Shown in pieces: positions 34,117 to 46,169 of a stretch of 64,000 nucleotides of DNA. This DNA is from [Phialemoniopsis] sp. UDSM-2020 (lineage: Eukaryota; Ascomycota; Sordariomycetes; Thyridiales; Thyridiaceae), in the NCBI GenBank assembly GCA_018873225.1, contig JAEILZ010000006.1, positions 2,480,001-2,544,000 on the forward strand. The letters are read 5' to 3'. The stretch's first letter is position 1. Every line of letters begins with the position of its first letter. Under the pieces are notes generated by a model that worked only from the letters and a program-made list of their open reading frames with translations, did no database searches and was not told the DNA's origin. The position numbers were made by a program, and so were the translations under genes.

Positions 34117-36348
34117 CTAAACCGCCAACTGGTGCGGTTCTTGGTTCGGGTAGTAACAAGGTAAGAACTAAGACAAAAGTCAGTCAGAGCTTTATGCAAA
34201 TAGGGTCTAGAGTCACAACTTCACCGAAACTTACATTCATTACAATCATCATGGGTATATCGAATGTATCTCTCCTGATATGCCAGCAGTAGGTGCATTC
34301 CAATTTGCCTCCACGAGCAATCTTGGAGATGCCGTGTTCACCATCTATCCTTGCAACCCTGTTGCTAAGGATCCCGGTTCGTACTTTCTGAGGTGACTCG
34401 CCAGTACCATTGTCACCAGGCGTGTTGTCAAGTAACTCCTGGGGACGGTACTTGAGCAGTCGACACTTGCGGCTTACTGAGCCTCGACTATCGCCGAAGG
34501 CAAGTTGTGCGTAATCCTCGTAGAACTCAACAACGCTTTCATCATCCATCAGCTCGGCGATGAAAAGAGGCTGCGGCTTCCCTTCGCTGGCCTTGACGGT
34601 ATCGACATTGAGACTCTTCAGCCGAGGCGTTGAAAGACCAGCTCGACCAGAGCCATCATTGCTTGCTGAACCTGACGTGAAGCCAGTATTGACATTGAGG
34701 TTCGGCTCTTTGCCAAGTAGGACCTCCTTGGACCAACCCGTCAGGGCAGTGAATTCCTTATTGACAGCGGCGATCTCGCCTGTCCGCCGGCAGACTATCG
34801 CCGGGCTAGACGCTTGCAGCATGAAGTCCTCGTATTCGAAGAGGCTGCGCTGGAAGCATTTTTCCATGAAGACAAGATCTTGGCTATCCAACGTTTTCGT
34901 ACAAGAAATGAACGATGGCCGGATACTGGAGAGCGACTTGGCAATGCGTAAAGTGTTTGCCTGCGAAAAGCGAGACTGAATTGAGGCGATGAGCCTGTGG
35001 AAGCCATTCACATATCGGTAAGGCTCGGTGACCTTGTCATATATAGCTGAAGCGTCACGCCTTCGCTTGCCAAGAACGGCCTGCGGACCGATCTTTGCAC
35101 TTGCGGCCGCCTTTGTCTTGCCGGGACGAGGGGGTGCCGCTATCCCTTTGGACGTCCCAGGAGTTCCAAAGGCAGTGGTTGGGGAGCCTTCGTAACCAAT
35201 GTTGGTTGGTTGTGGGCTGTTGTTCTCAGTACTTGGACTTTGAAGACTGGTTGGACCTGCTGCAATGGCGTAAGCGTGAGGAAGCCCATGCTGGAGGTTT
35301 CCTTGCGAGTATGGCCCGTTTGACGATTGGTCCAGACCGAGGAAGTCGTTAAGCATACCCGTATCATACACTTGTTGTTGGTTCAGGCCGTTACCAAAGA
35401 CGTTGGTAGAATTGAAGCCCACATCTCCAACAGACGCCTGGGATATTGAGGGATCTCGCGGTGGCGTTTCCCCAGTATTACCCGACATATGCTGGAGCAT
35501 GCTGAACTCCATAGCTGCGTACTGGCTTCCAAAATTCAGTCCATCGAGGTTGAAGTTGAAGAATGCCGGATTACTAGGATCCCAAGCGGGCGTGAAGTTG
35601 GACATGTCGGCCGACGCCTGCGGCAGCGAGATGGATCCCATTTGCGAGGTGTTGGGGGCACCAAAAGACGGCGAGACAGGCGATTGTTGCCCAGCGAATG
35701 GCAGATCTGGTAGCGTCGTCATCGGAGTCTGTGTCGAAGAAAAGACTGGGAAGGCGGAAGACGCATTGCCCTGCGAGAAGTAGGTTCCCACAGTTGATGA
35801 AGCTTCTGAGCCAGAATTTGACGGATGCCGATGTCCATTAGGGCGAGCCGGCGCTGGTGTCGGGTTGTAATTGGGTCCCAGCACTGGCCGCAAAGCTTCT
35901 GGAGGCGCATCGTGAAGATACTTTGCCTTCTTTCTCACGCCGTCCTGGCAAGCATCGGCAAGGCCGCGTTTGATACATCTCTGGCAAGGCCGCTCATCAC
36001 CTGAAGACGGGGTCAGCCATGTGCTATAAGTTGAATCTCAGATGATAGGGAGAATGATCGAAGATAGTTCGATATCAGATTCTCAACGTGAAATGGAGCC
36101 GTGTACGTACCACAGGTCAGATGAGCTCTTTGGCAAGCATAGCAGGCTCTCCGAGCCTTTTTCCTTCGCGGCCGAAGAGGATCTTTGGGGTCATACTTCT
36201 TCTTGACTTCCTCTGTGCCATCCCCTTCGACCTTCAGATCACCCATGGTGTCGTCTTCGTCTTTGGGGTTTGTGTCGTGCTCGTCGTACTCGTTCTCAGA
36301 CATGGCATCTGAGACCTCACCCATATTTACGTCTATATCGCCCGGCAT
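34117..36348 (-). CDS. acuK: Zn2Cys6/PAS transcription activator of gluconeogenesis (AcuK/ERT1 family)
   Basis: Three exons on the minus strand: 36111-36348, 34235-36000 and 34117-34167, giving 684 aa. The Zn2Cys6 cluster uses C69, C72, C79, C85, C88 and C97 ([11 protein letters not shown], then CQRC), followed by [10 protein letters not shown], which marks the AcuK/AcuM/ERT1 family. An intron falls after C79. A long Ser/Pro/Asn-rich middle leads to a PAS domain (about residues 470-580, with [17 protein letters not shown]). The 17-codon last exon is supported by the family ending: splicing at 34168-34234 gives IVMN-FLPC, whereas reading on gives an unrelated tail. AcuK and AcuM activate PEP carboxykinase and fructose-bisphosphatase genes. 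AcuK versus its paralogue AcuM is not certain. Confidence 0.88.
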
Positions 36349-39300
36349 ATTGTCTTAGTTTTATACAACATCCACGATCGGGGGTGTGTGAGTGAGCAAG
36401 ATGACACTGCGAGCCAACTCGAGAGCTGCGCAACCACACCAAACAACCCTGTCGAGCAGAGCAAGCTGCCAGGGATGGGTCCCAGTTTCCCAGGATCAGC
36501 CAGACAAGGCGAGTGCAGAAAGGAACAATGTTGGGGGTACCAAATACGGACGCGCAATACGCTGGAAGAAATCGTGACTGTGTGGAGTATCCCTTTGGAG
36601 AGTATGAAGGGTGTCGCGGTCAGCCGGACACGACCGAAATAGCCAAGACGAGTGCTGAGCTGGGTGATGACGATAGGCCTGCAGGACGCAATATTGGTAA
36701 TGGGTTCCTGTGCGCTTCCGGTATTATGAAATGCTGATCTCCTGGTATGGATGCAGGCAGGCAGATTTGGACTGGCGACAGCCCGTCGTGCAGGGAGAAC
36801 AGGGAACTGCGCTGTGCACAACTTCGAGTCCGACTAGCGGTCTCGTATTCTTCAGCGACAGATGGCTTCACAGTCTCTTCCAGGCTCGCCAATGGGGTCA
36901 GACCCGGCCGAGGGAGGCTTGCTCTGTGCGACGTTGGGAGTCACTCGATGAGTTGAGCGCGGGCTGTACCGTGTACCAAGCGGTGTTGCGGGCCTCATAT
37001 GTCCAGGTCACAACTTCGAGGGTCGGCACGAGGTGTTTCTGTCGGTGATAGGACGAGGCCGTCTGCAGTTACCCGTTCAGGTTTATGCTTGTTCCACACC
37101 TTGAGCCGCCAGACAGGCAGCTTTCTATTCGGCGACCAGAACAGAAGCTCAGCAATCTTAGGTGGCCGAGCGCGCACAGGGCCGTGATGCAAGCTGAGCT
37201 GGATCCAGAACGAGCGGAGCGTTCAGTCCTTCCTCCAGGTCTGGCACACCGGAGCCTTCTTCCCCTGTCACTTTTCCTCCTTGTCGTCGACGGCGCCGCA
37301 ATGTGATGTCCAGTGCAGTGTTGGAGCTGTCAAAAGGTAGAGAGCCGAGACGGCGATTGGTGGCGATCGAGAGACAAGCTGCTGTTGCTGCTTGCGGTAC
37401 AGACAGAGAGGGTGGGGCGACGACGTTTTTGCTTTTTGCGGTCATATATCGGGGCACCAGGTAAGCTCTGCAAGGCGGATAGCCATCGTAATAGGCAAGC
37501 TTGGAGTGGACAGACGGGAGGGGAGAGTCGGTAGGGCCGGTATCGTGTGCGCCACCAATTGGATCTGCGGGCGCAAACGTGATTGAGTCTGTCCAAGAAG
37601 CGGAGAGAGAGAGGGGGAGGGTGTGTATTGTGTTCTAGGTATGTGTGGAGAGTAAGGTAAGATGACTGGTGTTGTGCCGGGCTGAAGGAGGAGCGCGTAG
37701 GTGACCAATTCGGGTGGCCGCTAAAACGACTGGGTTAGTCGAGACTGGGCTCCGTTTCCCGTCAATTCAGTCAGTCAGCTTGTTGATGTGCGATTGATGT
37801 GCGGGCGGCGGCGGCGGGCGGTGCGTTTTTTGCGCGCAAAGAATACGTTACTACTAAGACTGGGGACTAGAGTGGGCGTGCCGGCTCTCGTGCCTTTGTC
37901 AGGCGGGCATCAATCCGGGCGGGCCTTGGCTGATTGGATTGGGCTGAGAAGCGGCGGTTACGGTTGGCAACATGAAGATTAGTAGGGGACCTTCGCTTCA
38001 TGTGGTATGTAGTCACTTTACATATCACCTACGTCCAGGATGGATGGGAGAAAATCCTGGATCGCCGTGTACTGATCGCCTGGGCTCGGTACTGCACTCC
38101 GCTGCCCAGGCGGCCGTGCGGGGGTTTTCCCACACCTCTTTTGCCTCTTGGCGTAAGTTTTTTGGAGTAGCAACACACGATGATTTGCTGGTTCCAGCCT
38201 CCACGACCGCTAGCCTCCCTGAGCCTACTGGGCGGCCAGACCTTTGACACATCTCTCTGTCGAGTATCCGATACATTCCGTTTCTTCCCGGCATATTATG
38301 CCGACGCCCAAGGATCATACCCACATCAAGTACTTGGAACTTTGTCATGCCAACCCTTCATGTGTGATCTTCCAAAGATGCTGGAGGAGATCACTCAGAC
38401 ATGAATGGAAAGTATGTGAATCTAGACATTGGCGAAGAAAACCACGACTGGTCCGCCCATGCAGGACGACGATTGGGGCGTTGTCGATCAGCCGTCAAGT
38501 TGAGGCTCATTGGACCCCTGTGGCTCACTCAACTCTCTAACACTACGTGCAATGCCCGACTTCTTTGCCTCCGAGCAAGCAGATATCAAAGTTTCTGTCT
38601 GTGCCTGGATATTTTGTGATGCGGATTCCCGGTCGTCTCGAGATTGTCAATGCTTTGTAGGAGCATGCTTTGAGTCTTGGCAGAGGAAATGCCACCCGCC
38701 ACCTCGACTTTGCAAGGACTTGAAGTGTCCCACGAAGCGTACTTGCAAGCTACGTCGTACCTCATGAGCGAGACTTACCAACCACGGACCTTACCACAAC
38801 AATACAGTAGCAGCACGTCCACTAGGTATCGAAGTCACTTTGATCACCTTTTCCTTTGATGAAAAGCACCATCGACCAATCGTGCCTACTTACACCGTTT
38901 TCATGAGGGCCAGGGGGACAAACTGGACAAGCATTGGCCAGACTCGGCTTAATAAGCCACTGCAGATCATCGACCCCAATCCTCCCTGCGTGCACCCTAG
39001 GTACATACTGAGCCCCTGCACCTAGTTGAGTATGCACTGCTACATGGTAAGCAGTCCTCGGTTGGCCTCACGGCGACCAAAACAGAAAGGACTGCATAGC
39101 CAGGCTGTAGGGGTGGGGAGAGGTTTTGCTGAGGGCGTCCATCCGGCTTCACTCCATCAAGGAGTCTGTCCATCTCGAGTGAGATCAAGATCCGTGAGAG
39201 ATCGCAGAAGCGACGTGTCAGAAAAGCGAGGTCGTTGTAACCTGGTCCGGCGTTCAGTGGCTGGCTGTCGTTTGCCTCCTTACAAGGGACCACATGCATG

Positions 39301-39839
39301 CTGCAGCTTTCTCTTTCGAGGATGCTCACATTTGGGACGACATGACCATGGGGGGCGTCAAGGGTATCATGGTAGCGTCAGAGCATCAGATCATATCTTC
39401 CCGACCAGCTGCATCAAAAGATTCAGATGTAATTCAAATTCGGCTACTGCTAGAGCCGAGTGAGTTCCTTCAGTTCCCTGTTTTGTTCCGCACTAATTCC
39501 AGCCACCGCAACACAACATCGGGGTATGCCATCAAGACATGCGCAAAACACCCAAAAGTGCGACCTCGCGACATGATACTGAACCTCGTATCCATCCATT
39601 CCTTCTCCAGCTTGCCTAGCTGGACGGGCTGCTCTATCTTGGGGCTCGTGAATGACGTTGCGTTAAGCACATCAAGAACCTTGCTCATCCGCGACTCTGG
39701 AGAGGATCGACTGGCGGCGAATGATGCCAACAGAGCAGACGGCCAGATACGGCCTCGTGCAGTATGAGCCAGCGCCCCTCCCGCGTCGGTGTGGTTTCAC
39801 GCACGGTAGCTGTTCTTGATCTGTGAATTCTGTAATGCT
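36349..39839. other. Long spacer upstream of acuK
   Basis: About 3.5 kb without a recognisable protein. The 1.2 kb next to the acuK start is CT-rich on the gene strand, fitting a long promoter and leader. CCTAGGTA occurs at 38996-39003. A plus-strand frame with a true ATG (39294-39767, 157 aa) lacks any domain and is not called. Confidence 0.5.
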
Positions 39840-42354
39840 TCAACCTTTCGTCGCGAAGCGGCTATGATCTCGTATCCTCTTCCCGTATTTGAAAAAGATG
39901 AACGGGAACGGAAGCATTGCGACAGCCAAGAAGGCCAAGAGAGATGTTGCCCACTGGTACCCTAGCTTTTCGTACATTTGAAGGCCGAAGAGCGGGAAGG
40001 CAGCTGGTTTGATCAGTTAGCACAACTGGTCGTGATGTTGGAGCAGGCGATCAGATCGAAGCTGTCTCGCAAGCAGATGGATAGGGGCGATGCCGCACTC
40101 ACCAGCAAAGATACACCGCACGAATGCATTGGCGGCTAGGGCACTGGCTGCATAGAGCTGGTAGGTGTCGACCTATAAGGTTGTGTTAATCTCGGATTCA
40201 GGCCAATCCATAGCGCAGACTCCAAGGAGCTAATCTCTGCAGTGTCTTGATGGGCCACAGCACAGCTGCGTGCCGAGAGTCGGACAGCATGGCACAAGGA
40301 GGTACAACTTACGAAGAAAGTGAAGATTCCACTGAAGGCTAGGATGGTCCTGCGAGAGAAAGTCAGTCAAATCTCAGTTCTCAATCGGTTGTTTGCATCG
40401 GCTCCTGCAGATGCCGCCCCAACGCACGCGCAGAAACCCAAAATGCAATGCCGTGAGCGCAACACAGACGACCACGATCAATAATTGTGTGATCACCGCT
40501 GCATAACCGGGCGATCTTGCTCTCAAGGGGGTCTAGGATATGACCTCTCTGGGCAGATTATTGGGAATCATGGAGAATTGCGGTCTGCAAGGGGAAGCAG
40601 GAGCCCGGTTGCACTTGCCACCGGGTCCAGACAGCCCCCCCTCGAGCAAACGGCAGGTCCGGTGGCAGCTCCACAAGGCCGCATATACTGGACCAGCTGC
40701 CCCGGTCAGGGCAACGACCAAGACAATAACAAACACCAGACCAGAAGCCATGGTCAGATAGGAGAGGGTGGTGGGGGTCAATTCTTACCCTGCAGCAAAA
40801 ATCCCTGCTCCGATGATGGGGAGAATCCAGTGGACACTGGCATATGTTGTCCAGCCGAACCAGAAGAGGCCGATAGGAACGAGGATGGCCCCAAACATGA
40901 CGGATGGAAGACGAAATTCGGGCTCGGTCGCCCCCTTGATACCCGTCTCCTCCTCCTTCTTCTCAATGAGCCGCTGACGAATCCGGTCCCAAAGGGGGAA
41001 TGTGAATGTGGCCAGCATCATACCGACAAGCAATCCCAAAAACGTTAGCCCAACCTGCCACAGGTTGAATCCGTGGTTCGATGTGAAGACCAAAGGAAAG
41101 GCCCCGAAGAACAGATAGAGGATGCCGAGAAGAACGGCCGAGTACAGATCGAGGCACACACAGATCGGTTCCCAGATGAGGAGTTGGAAAGGCCGCAACG
41201 TAGCAAGGCCGACCGTCCTGGCGATCGACTTTTGGGACTTCTCTATTGGGGCTTTCCATTGGTCGTCGCCAGTGTCTTTCCTCAGTTTTCGTGCCTTGTC
41301 CCGCAACAGAACCGGGTCTGTCCATGGATTAAGATGAGTTAGTGGAAGAACTGTCGACGAACAAAAAGCTCCCGATTATATGAAGACAAGAGGACAAGAC
41401 AGCCAAGACAAGAACTCACGATATGTCTCTGGCACAAACAGAGCAAGTGCCAAAAAGAGAAGAAAGCCCCAAATGATGAGAATGTAGTGTGTCCATCGCC
41501 AATTGACGTGATAGTTGACGAAGCCGCCAATGAGGGGACCCATCGAGGGTCCCGCGAAAGGTGCCATGGTAAAGACGGACATAGCTGCCTGCATTTCGTG
41601 CCGGTCAAAGAGATCACCAACGGTACCGCCCGCGACAGAGAGGAATGCACTTCCTGTGAATCCTTGGAAGAAGCGGGCGATGAGCATAGTTTCAATGTTC
41701 TTGGCCACCGCTGACGGGATAAGCCAAATGACAAACAATGCGAATGACACGAGGTAGATGGGACGTCGACCGAAGAACTCGCTGAGAGGACTCCACATGG
41801 GACCAAAGGCGATGCCCAGGACGAAAGTCGACAGACCCAGCGTAGCGACAAGCCTTGAACTGCCAAATTCGGCGTTCATTTGCGCGTATGTCGCCGTGTA
41901 GACGGAACTCGCGTTTGTGCTACGGGCCGGAATTTAGTCAGCTGGGAGCCGCTTACCAGGTGAAATGACCTCCGATGGTTCGGACCTCCGGACCGCTCCG
42001 GAGGTCTTGGCAGACTTACACAGCAAAGCAGCCGAAAGAGGTAATAAACACGATTAGCCACTTCCTTGCTTTCTTCATGCTTCGGGGATTCATTGGATCA
42101 TTGTCTCCGTTCTCCCATCCCACCTCATAGGGATCCTTCGGCGCCGTGTCACCTGCGGCAGGCCCAGCAGCCGGCTCCGGCTCCTGTGCCTCGAGGTCAG
42201 TCGCGTCGGCCGGATAAGAAACTTCTCTCCTCAATGTTGAGGAGGAGTGTTCCGATTGCGTATCGTTCTTTTCGTCGTTCTTATTGTCTGCTGCGTCCAC
42301 TGCGTTGTGTGGCTCTGACCCTGATGGGACCACGGTCTTCTCGGTGACCGCCAT
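39840..42354 (-). CDS. MFS multidrug/polyamine-type transporter (DHA1 family)
   Basis: Six exons on the minus strand: 42020-42354, 41420-41919, 40789-41317, 40313-40349, 40103-40172 and 39840-40003, giving 544 aa. A ~100-residue acidic cytosolic N-terminus ends in NPRSMKKARKW. Twelve membrane segments are expected. DHA1 motifs are PLSEFFGRRPIYL (motif A), QGFTGSAFLSVAGGTVGDLF, MGPLIGGF (motif C) and VPETY, and the 6-7 loop starts HPVLLRDKARKLR. The closest described groups are the Tpo/Flu1/Qdr exporters, but the substrate cannot be read from sequence. The intron at 40350-40788 is 439 bases, far longer than the other introns here. A 37-base exon follows it. No biosynthetic cluster surrounds the gene. 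Confidence 0.88.
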
Positions 42355-43557
42355 GTCTGTGATGCTGATCGCGCTGGATGATGTCCCTGCACATGCCCTT
42401 TCCGCATCGGCACAAGAGAGCAGAGCAACAGCTTCTTATACACGGCCAGGTCGAAGCACAAACGAAAGCAAAAAGATTACTCTCGGACGTCCCGGCGACA
42501 TCTCCCTCGAGTCACAGGCCCAGTCTTCTCAGAAAACCCGAAAGAGAACAGACACGTTGTTTATTATCTCCGATACCAAACCCATACAAAATAACCACAG
42601 GCAAACATAAGTACCCTGCTTGCCTGCGGCGGCTCCATTACCTCACCATATATCCATGGATGCCCCCACAAGCCCAATTATTCAGCGGGTTGTGGGAGGG
42701 CCGGGATATCATCTTCCCTCTAAAATAGCGGCCAAGGGTGTCATTGAGTCGTGACAACTGCAACCTGACAATCAAAACAAGCCAATGAGATGTCGAGACT
42801 CCGGCGGCCGACGGCGGGTGGAGCTGGCCGACAGACAAGCATGGCCGCTGTAGGAAATAAGTCGGTCTTATTTTCCTGGCTCCATTTGTTTTAAAGCGCG
42901 AAGAGCCGGGACTAAATTCGCACGAATTCGCAGACATCATGTAATCATGGACGACGAGGAACGTAATCAGCCTCGTGAAAGTCAAGGGCGGCTACCAGAA
43001 CAGGAAATCGCGCGACTTTTCGATAGATGGATACATCCTGAAGGCTGAGTAAACTCGTTCGCTTGTTGATCTCTCGTTGGTTTGGAGTCATGGTCTTGAT
43101 GACAAAAAGGTCCTGCAACACGCGAGTGGCCGGAAGATACACTCCCGTACGGGTCGTAGACGCGCATCGCATGCTAATCATCTCACCCATCGATTGGGAT
43201 GCAACACACGTCCCTATCACTGTGAAGGAGTCTTTCAACTTCTTTAAGGCAGGCATTTGGAACTGAACTGACGTTCAATTCTCATTAACACCGACTTTAG
43301 CCGGTAGCATCCAATTATAACGATCACAGCCGTATGGCCGACATGTCGGAGATCACAAGTTCTCAGGGACCAGATGCGGCTGAGAATTGTCACATTAGTG
43401 GCTTGCCCGTAGGCGAAGACATCGTCATCTCTCTAATTACCTACAATTGTGGGTTGTAGTCCCGCTATGTACATTGAAAAGGTCCAAACACCAGTAGCCA
43501 TGCATGTTTCTATACCTCGACGGTCCCAAAATTCCAAATCATTGTCTCCGCTCATGT
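42355..43557. other. Intergenic spacer, MFS promoter to exgD 3' end
   Basis: About 1.2 kb. The part next to 42355 is the MFS promoter and leader on the minus strand. The rest shows only short frames with no domain. Confidence 0.5.
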
Positions 43558-45751
43558 TCAGTATGTTTCTGGCAAGTCCTTGAAGTCGGGTATTTGACTC
43601 AAGTCGCAATCAAAATCCCTCTCATACGCCTTGGCCGGCAAGATGCCGGCAGCCATACCCTGCTTGTACGACCATTGCGCCGAGCCGCCGGTGCCGGCTT
43701 CGGTGTCCCACGTCCAGTAGAACCAACCCCAACCCTTCTCGAACGAGTGCATCTGCGCCTGGGCAAACATCTTGAGGAACTTCTTGTACGAGTTGCTGTA
43801 GCGGCTGGGGTCGGCATTGGCCTGGTCGCACGAACACTGCGAATCCGTGGTCGGACACCGCGGCGTGAGTACATTGTCGCTCTCGATCCCGACATCGTAC
43901 GTCCCGGTCCAGCGGTTGCCCTGGCCTACGTTGGTGAGCCCGGGTCGGCAGTCCGTGTCTGCCTGAGACCACTCCGCGACCAATGTGGGACCGAAACCAG
44001 TGGAGGTGTCCATGCTCTGCTGAGTCTGCTCCGTCCAGCCCTGGCAAGCGTACTGAATCTTCTTGGCGTGCGTGAACACAATCTGGTTCGTGTTGAAGAT
44101 GACGTACTGATGGACGTCGAGAGCCAGGTTATTGTTGTTAGGCTGACCTTTCCACTTGTTCAGCCCCATGAAGCCATCGCCAAAAACGACAATGGCGTCC
44201 TTGATCCCGTTCTTCCGGACCAGCGATGCTGCTTCTTGCGTCCAGCTCATGACCTCCGACACGGATAGGAAGGTCATCCGCGGTTCATTGGCTAAACCGT
44301 AGTGGGTGATGATGTTTTTGTAACGGTCTTGTGCGAAGAATTTGGAGAGACGGTCATGTATTTCGAGTGATCGCTTCACGTTTAGCGCACCGTCGGTACC
44401 GTTCATCCACCCGATGGCACCCTGTCTACCGCTGTGGTTCCAGCCGTTTTGACTGCCTGGCAGACCATGAAGATCTAGGTTGACGCGTAAGCCGTGTTTC
44501 CTAGCCCATTCAATGCTTCGAAGGAGATATCTCCAAGAAGTCCTGAAGACATAAGGATCTCCTTCATAGGTCTGTACTGCCCAGTATGAGAAGGGGATGC
44601 GGACATGATCGAGTCCTGCATTTGCGATATCGGCGAACGTCTTTTCAGTGACGAATGTCGAGTAATGCTGTTCGAGTCTGTCTGCGCACTGGGAGCCGAG
44701 GTGTTCACACAGGGTCCATTCGTCTATGATTCCCAGATTTGAGTCATAGTTGAATAGTGAGGGGGTGATAAATGGCTCCAGCGACAACCAACCCCCGACA
44801 TTCACACCGCGAGCCGGGGTGCTGCCGTACGAACCCCAAGGCTTGTTGATGGGCGGTACCCGGCTGTTCGCCGCCTTGGAGTCGTCCCACTGAGTAAAAA
44901 GACCCATGACTGGAAGATCCCCAACCACTTGCTCAGTGTAAGTGAGATTGAAATCTGTCGTGTCTTTCCACTTGAACGGATCGAGCCAGACTGGCGCACC
45001 GGCGGGAATGCTATCTGGTGATACTTTTCCGATGTCCGACTTGTCGGAGTTAGAATTGGTATCGTTCGACTTCTTCTGGCTGACAACGACGGCAACGATG
45101 ATGATAATGAGCAGAACGACGCTCACAATACCGATAATTATCCCTAGCCCAGGTCAGTTTGGCTGGATAGAGACAGTGGCAGAACAGCAACTCACATAAT
45201 CGTTTGTTCTTCCACTTGCTTGGTGGCTGCTCGTAGACAGCCTCCTTTTCGAAACTGTCCCAACTTGCGCCGCCACCGCGGATGCCTCGAAGCTCCCTGC
45301 CCCTCCCCTCCTCAACCATTGCTCCGCTCACCACCCTCCTCTTCTTGCTTTTGTGATGTCTTTTCGGCTTTTCCACCACTATCCTATCGACCTCGCGATA
45401 GTCATCCCGTGAGACTCTTGCTTGTCTGGCCTCTCTCCTCCGATCTCTGTCCCTGTCCCTGTCGCGTTCGGCATCCTGAGTGCGACGTCTCTCGCGTTCT
45501 CTTTGCCTTTCCCGGTCGCGGTCGCGGTCGCGATCTCGATCTCTGAATTTGGATTTGGAGGGTCGTGTATTCTGTGCGTTCAATTGCGCAAGTGCATCGG
45601 CCGACAGGGCATGCGAGCTGCTACCTGATCTCGTTCCGTCTGAGGATGCCCCTGCATGTCGAGCCGTTGAACTCCGTTTCCGGTCTCCGTGTTTTCTTGT
45701 GCCTGACTCCCGGTGTCGCTGTGACGGCCGAGCACTCTCCCGCGGCGCCAT
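43558..45751 (-). CDS. exgD: Membrane-anchored glucan 1,3-beta-glucosidase D (GH5)
   Basis: Two exons on the minus strand, 45196-45751 and 43558-45143, give 713 aa. The first ~185 residues are a charged cytosolic domain with alternating Arg-Asp and Arg-Glu repeats. A single membrane anchor follows at about 186-206 (WIIIGIVSVVLLIIIIVAVVV), so the enzyme is a type II membrane protein facing the wall. The catalytic part is GH5 exo-beta-1,3-glucanase: GVNVGGWLSLEPFI, LHGLPGSQNGWNHSG, LANEPRM (acid/base E472) and VAEWSQADTD (nucleophile E576). ExgD-type enzymes trim beta-1,3-glucan during wall growth. A GTG codon at 45811 extends the frame, but ATG 45751 (CCCATGGCG) is the sensible start. The divergent BCKDHB start is 418 bases away. 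Confidence 0.93.
45470..45545 (-). repeat. Arg-Asp/Arg-Glu coding repeat in exgD
   Basis: On the minus strand this tract is built from CGNGAC and CGNGAR units and encodes alternating RDRDRD and RERE segments in the cytosolic tail of ExgD. On the plus strand it appears as repeated CGGTCG hexamers. It is a coding microsatellite and may vary in length between strains. Confidence 0.7.
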
Positions 45752-46169
45752 GGGAAATTGATCTGCGCGTTCATGCGATGATGATGAAGAATGGAATGTG
45801 AAATGTCTCACATGGTATCTAGTCTGAATACGTCACAAGAGCCACGATGTCTTCAATAGACCGTCCCACTGTATTTCCTGTTTTGGCCTGAGTTTGATGT
45901 TGGCAGGGCAACAATCTAATCGCCGACCCTGCGCTTGGCTCACGCTAAGCGACCCCAGATTCTGGGTACTTGTTCGCGAAACCCGGCTGGATGCGGCGTT
46001 GAGCTTATCACACCGCGGGGAGCCGGTGGAAGCCGACCGGCTTTACATCATCCCTCACTACCCCGTTTCCTACTTCTTCTCCTTTCCGGCGAGCCGTCTT
46101 GATGCTCACGCATTGAAGTGTATCGCATACATATATTCATCGAGTTTTGACTACACTCTTCACTTGGAA
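45752..46169. promoter_or_regulatory. Shared divergent promoter exgD/BCKDHB
   Basis: 418 bases between two divergent start codons, the shortest divergent spacer in the window. It must hold both core promoters. No TATA box is obvious; the right half is CT-rich toward the E1-beta start. Confidence 0.5.

Noticed and set aside
39840..42354. MFS gene as part of a secondary-metabolite cluster
   Set aside because: No polyketide synthase, peptide synthetase, terpene cyclase or P450 nearby; neighbours are housekeeping genes.
43504..44268. 254-codon plus-strand frame opposite exgD
   Set aside because: It overlaps the catalytic part of a clear GH5 enzyme and has no recognisable fold.
45897..46169. In-frame extension of the E1-beta gene from ATG 45897
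   Set aside because: It would bury the mitochondrial presequence behind 91 residues of unrelated text; treated as leader.
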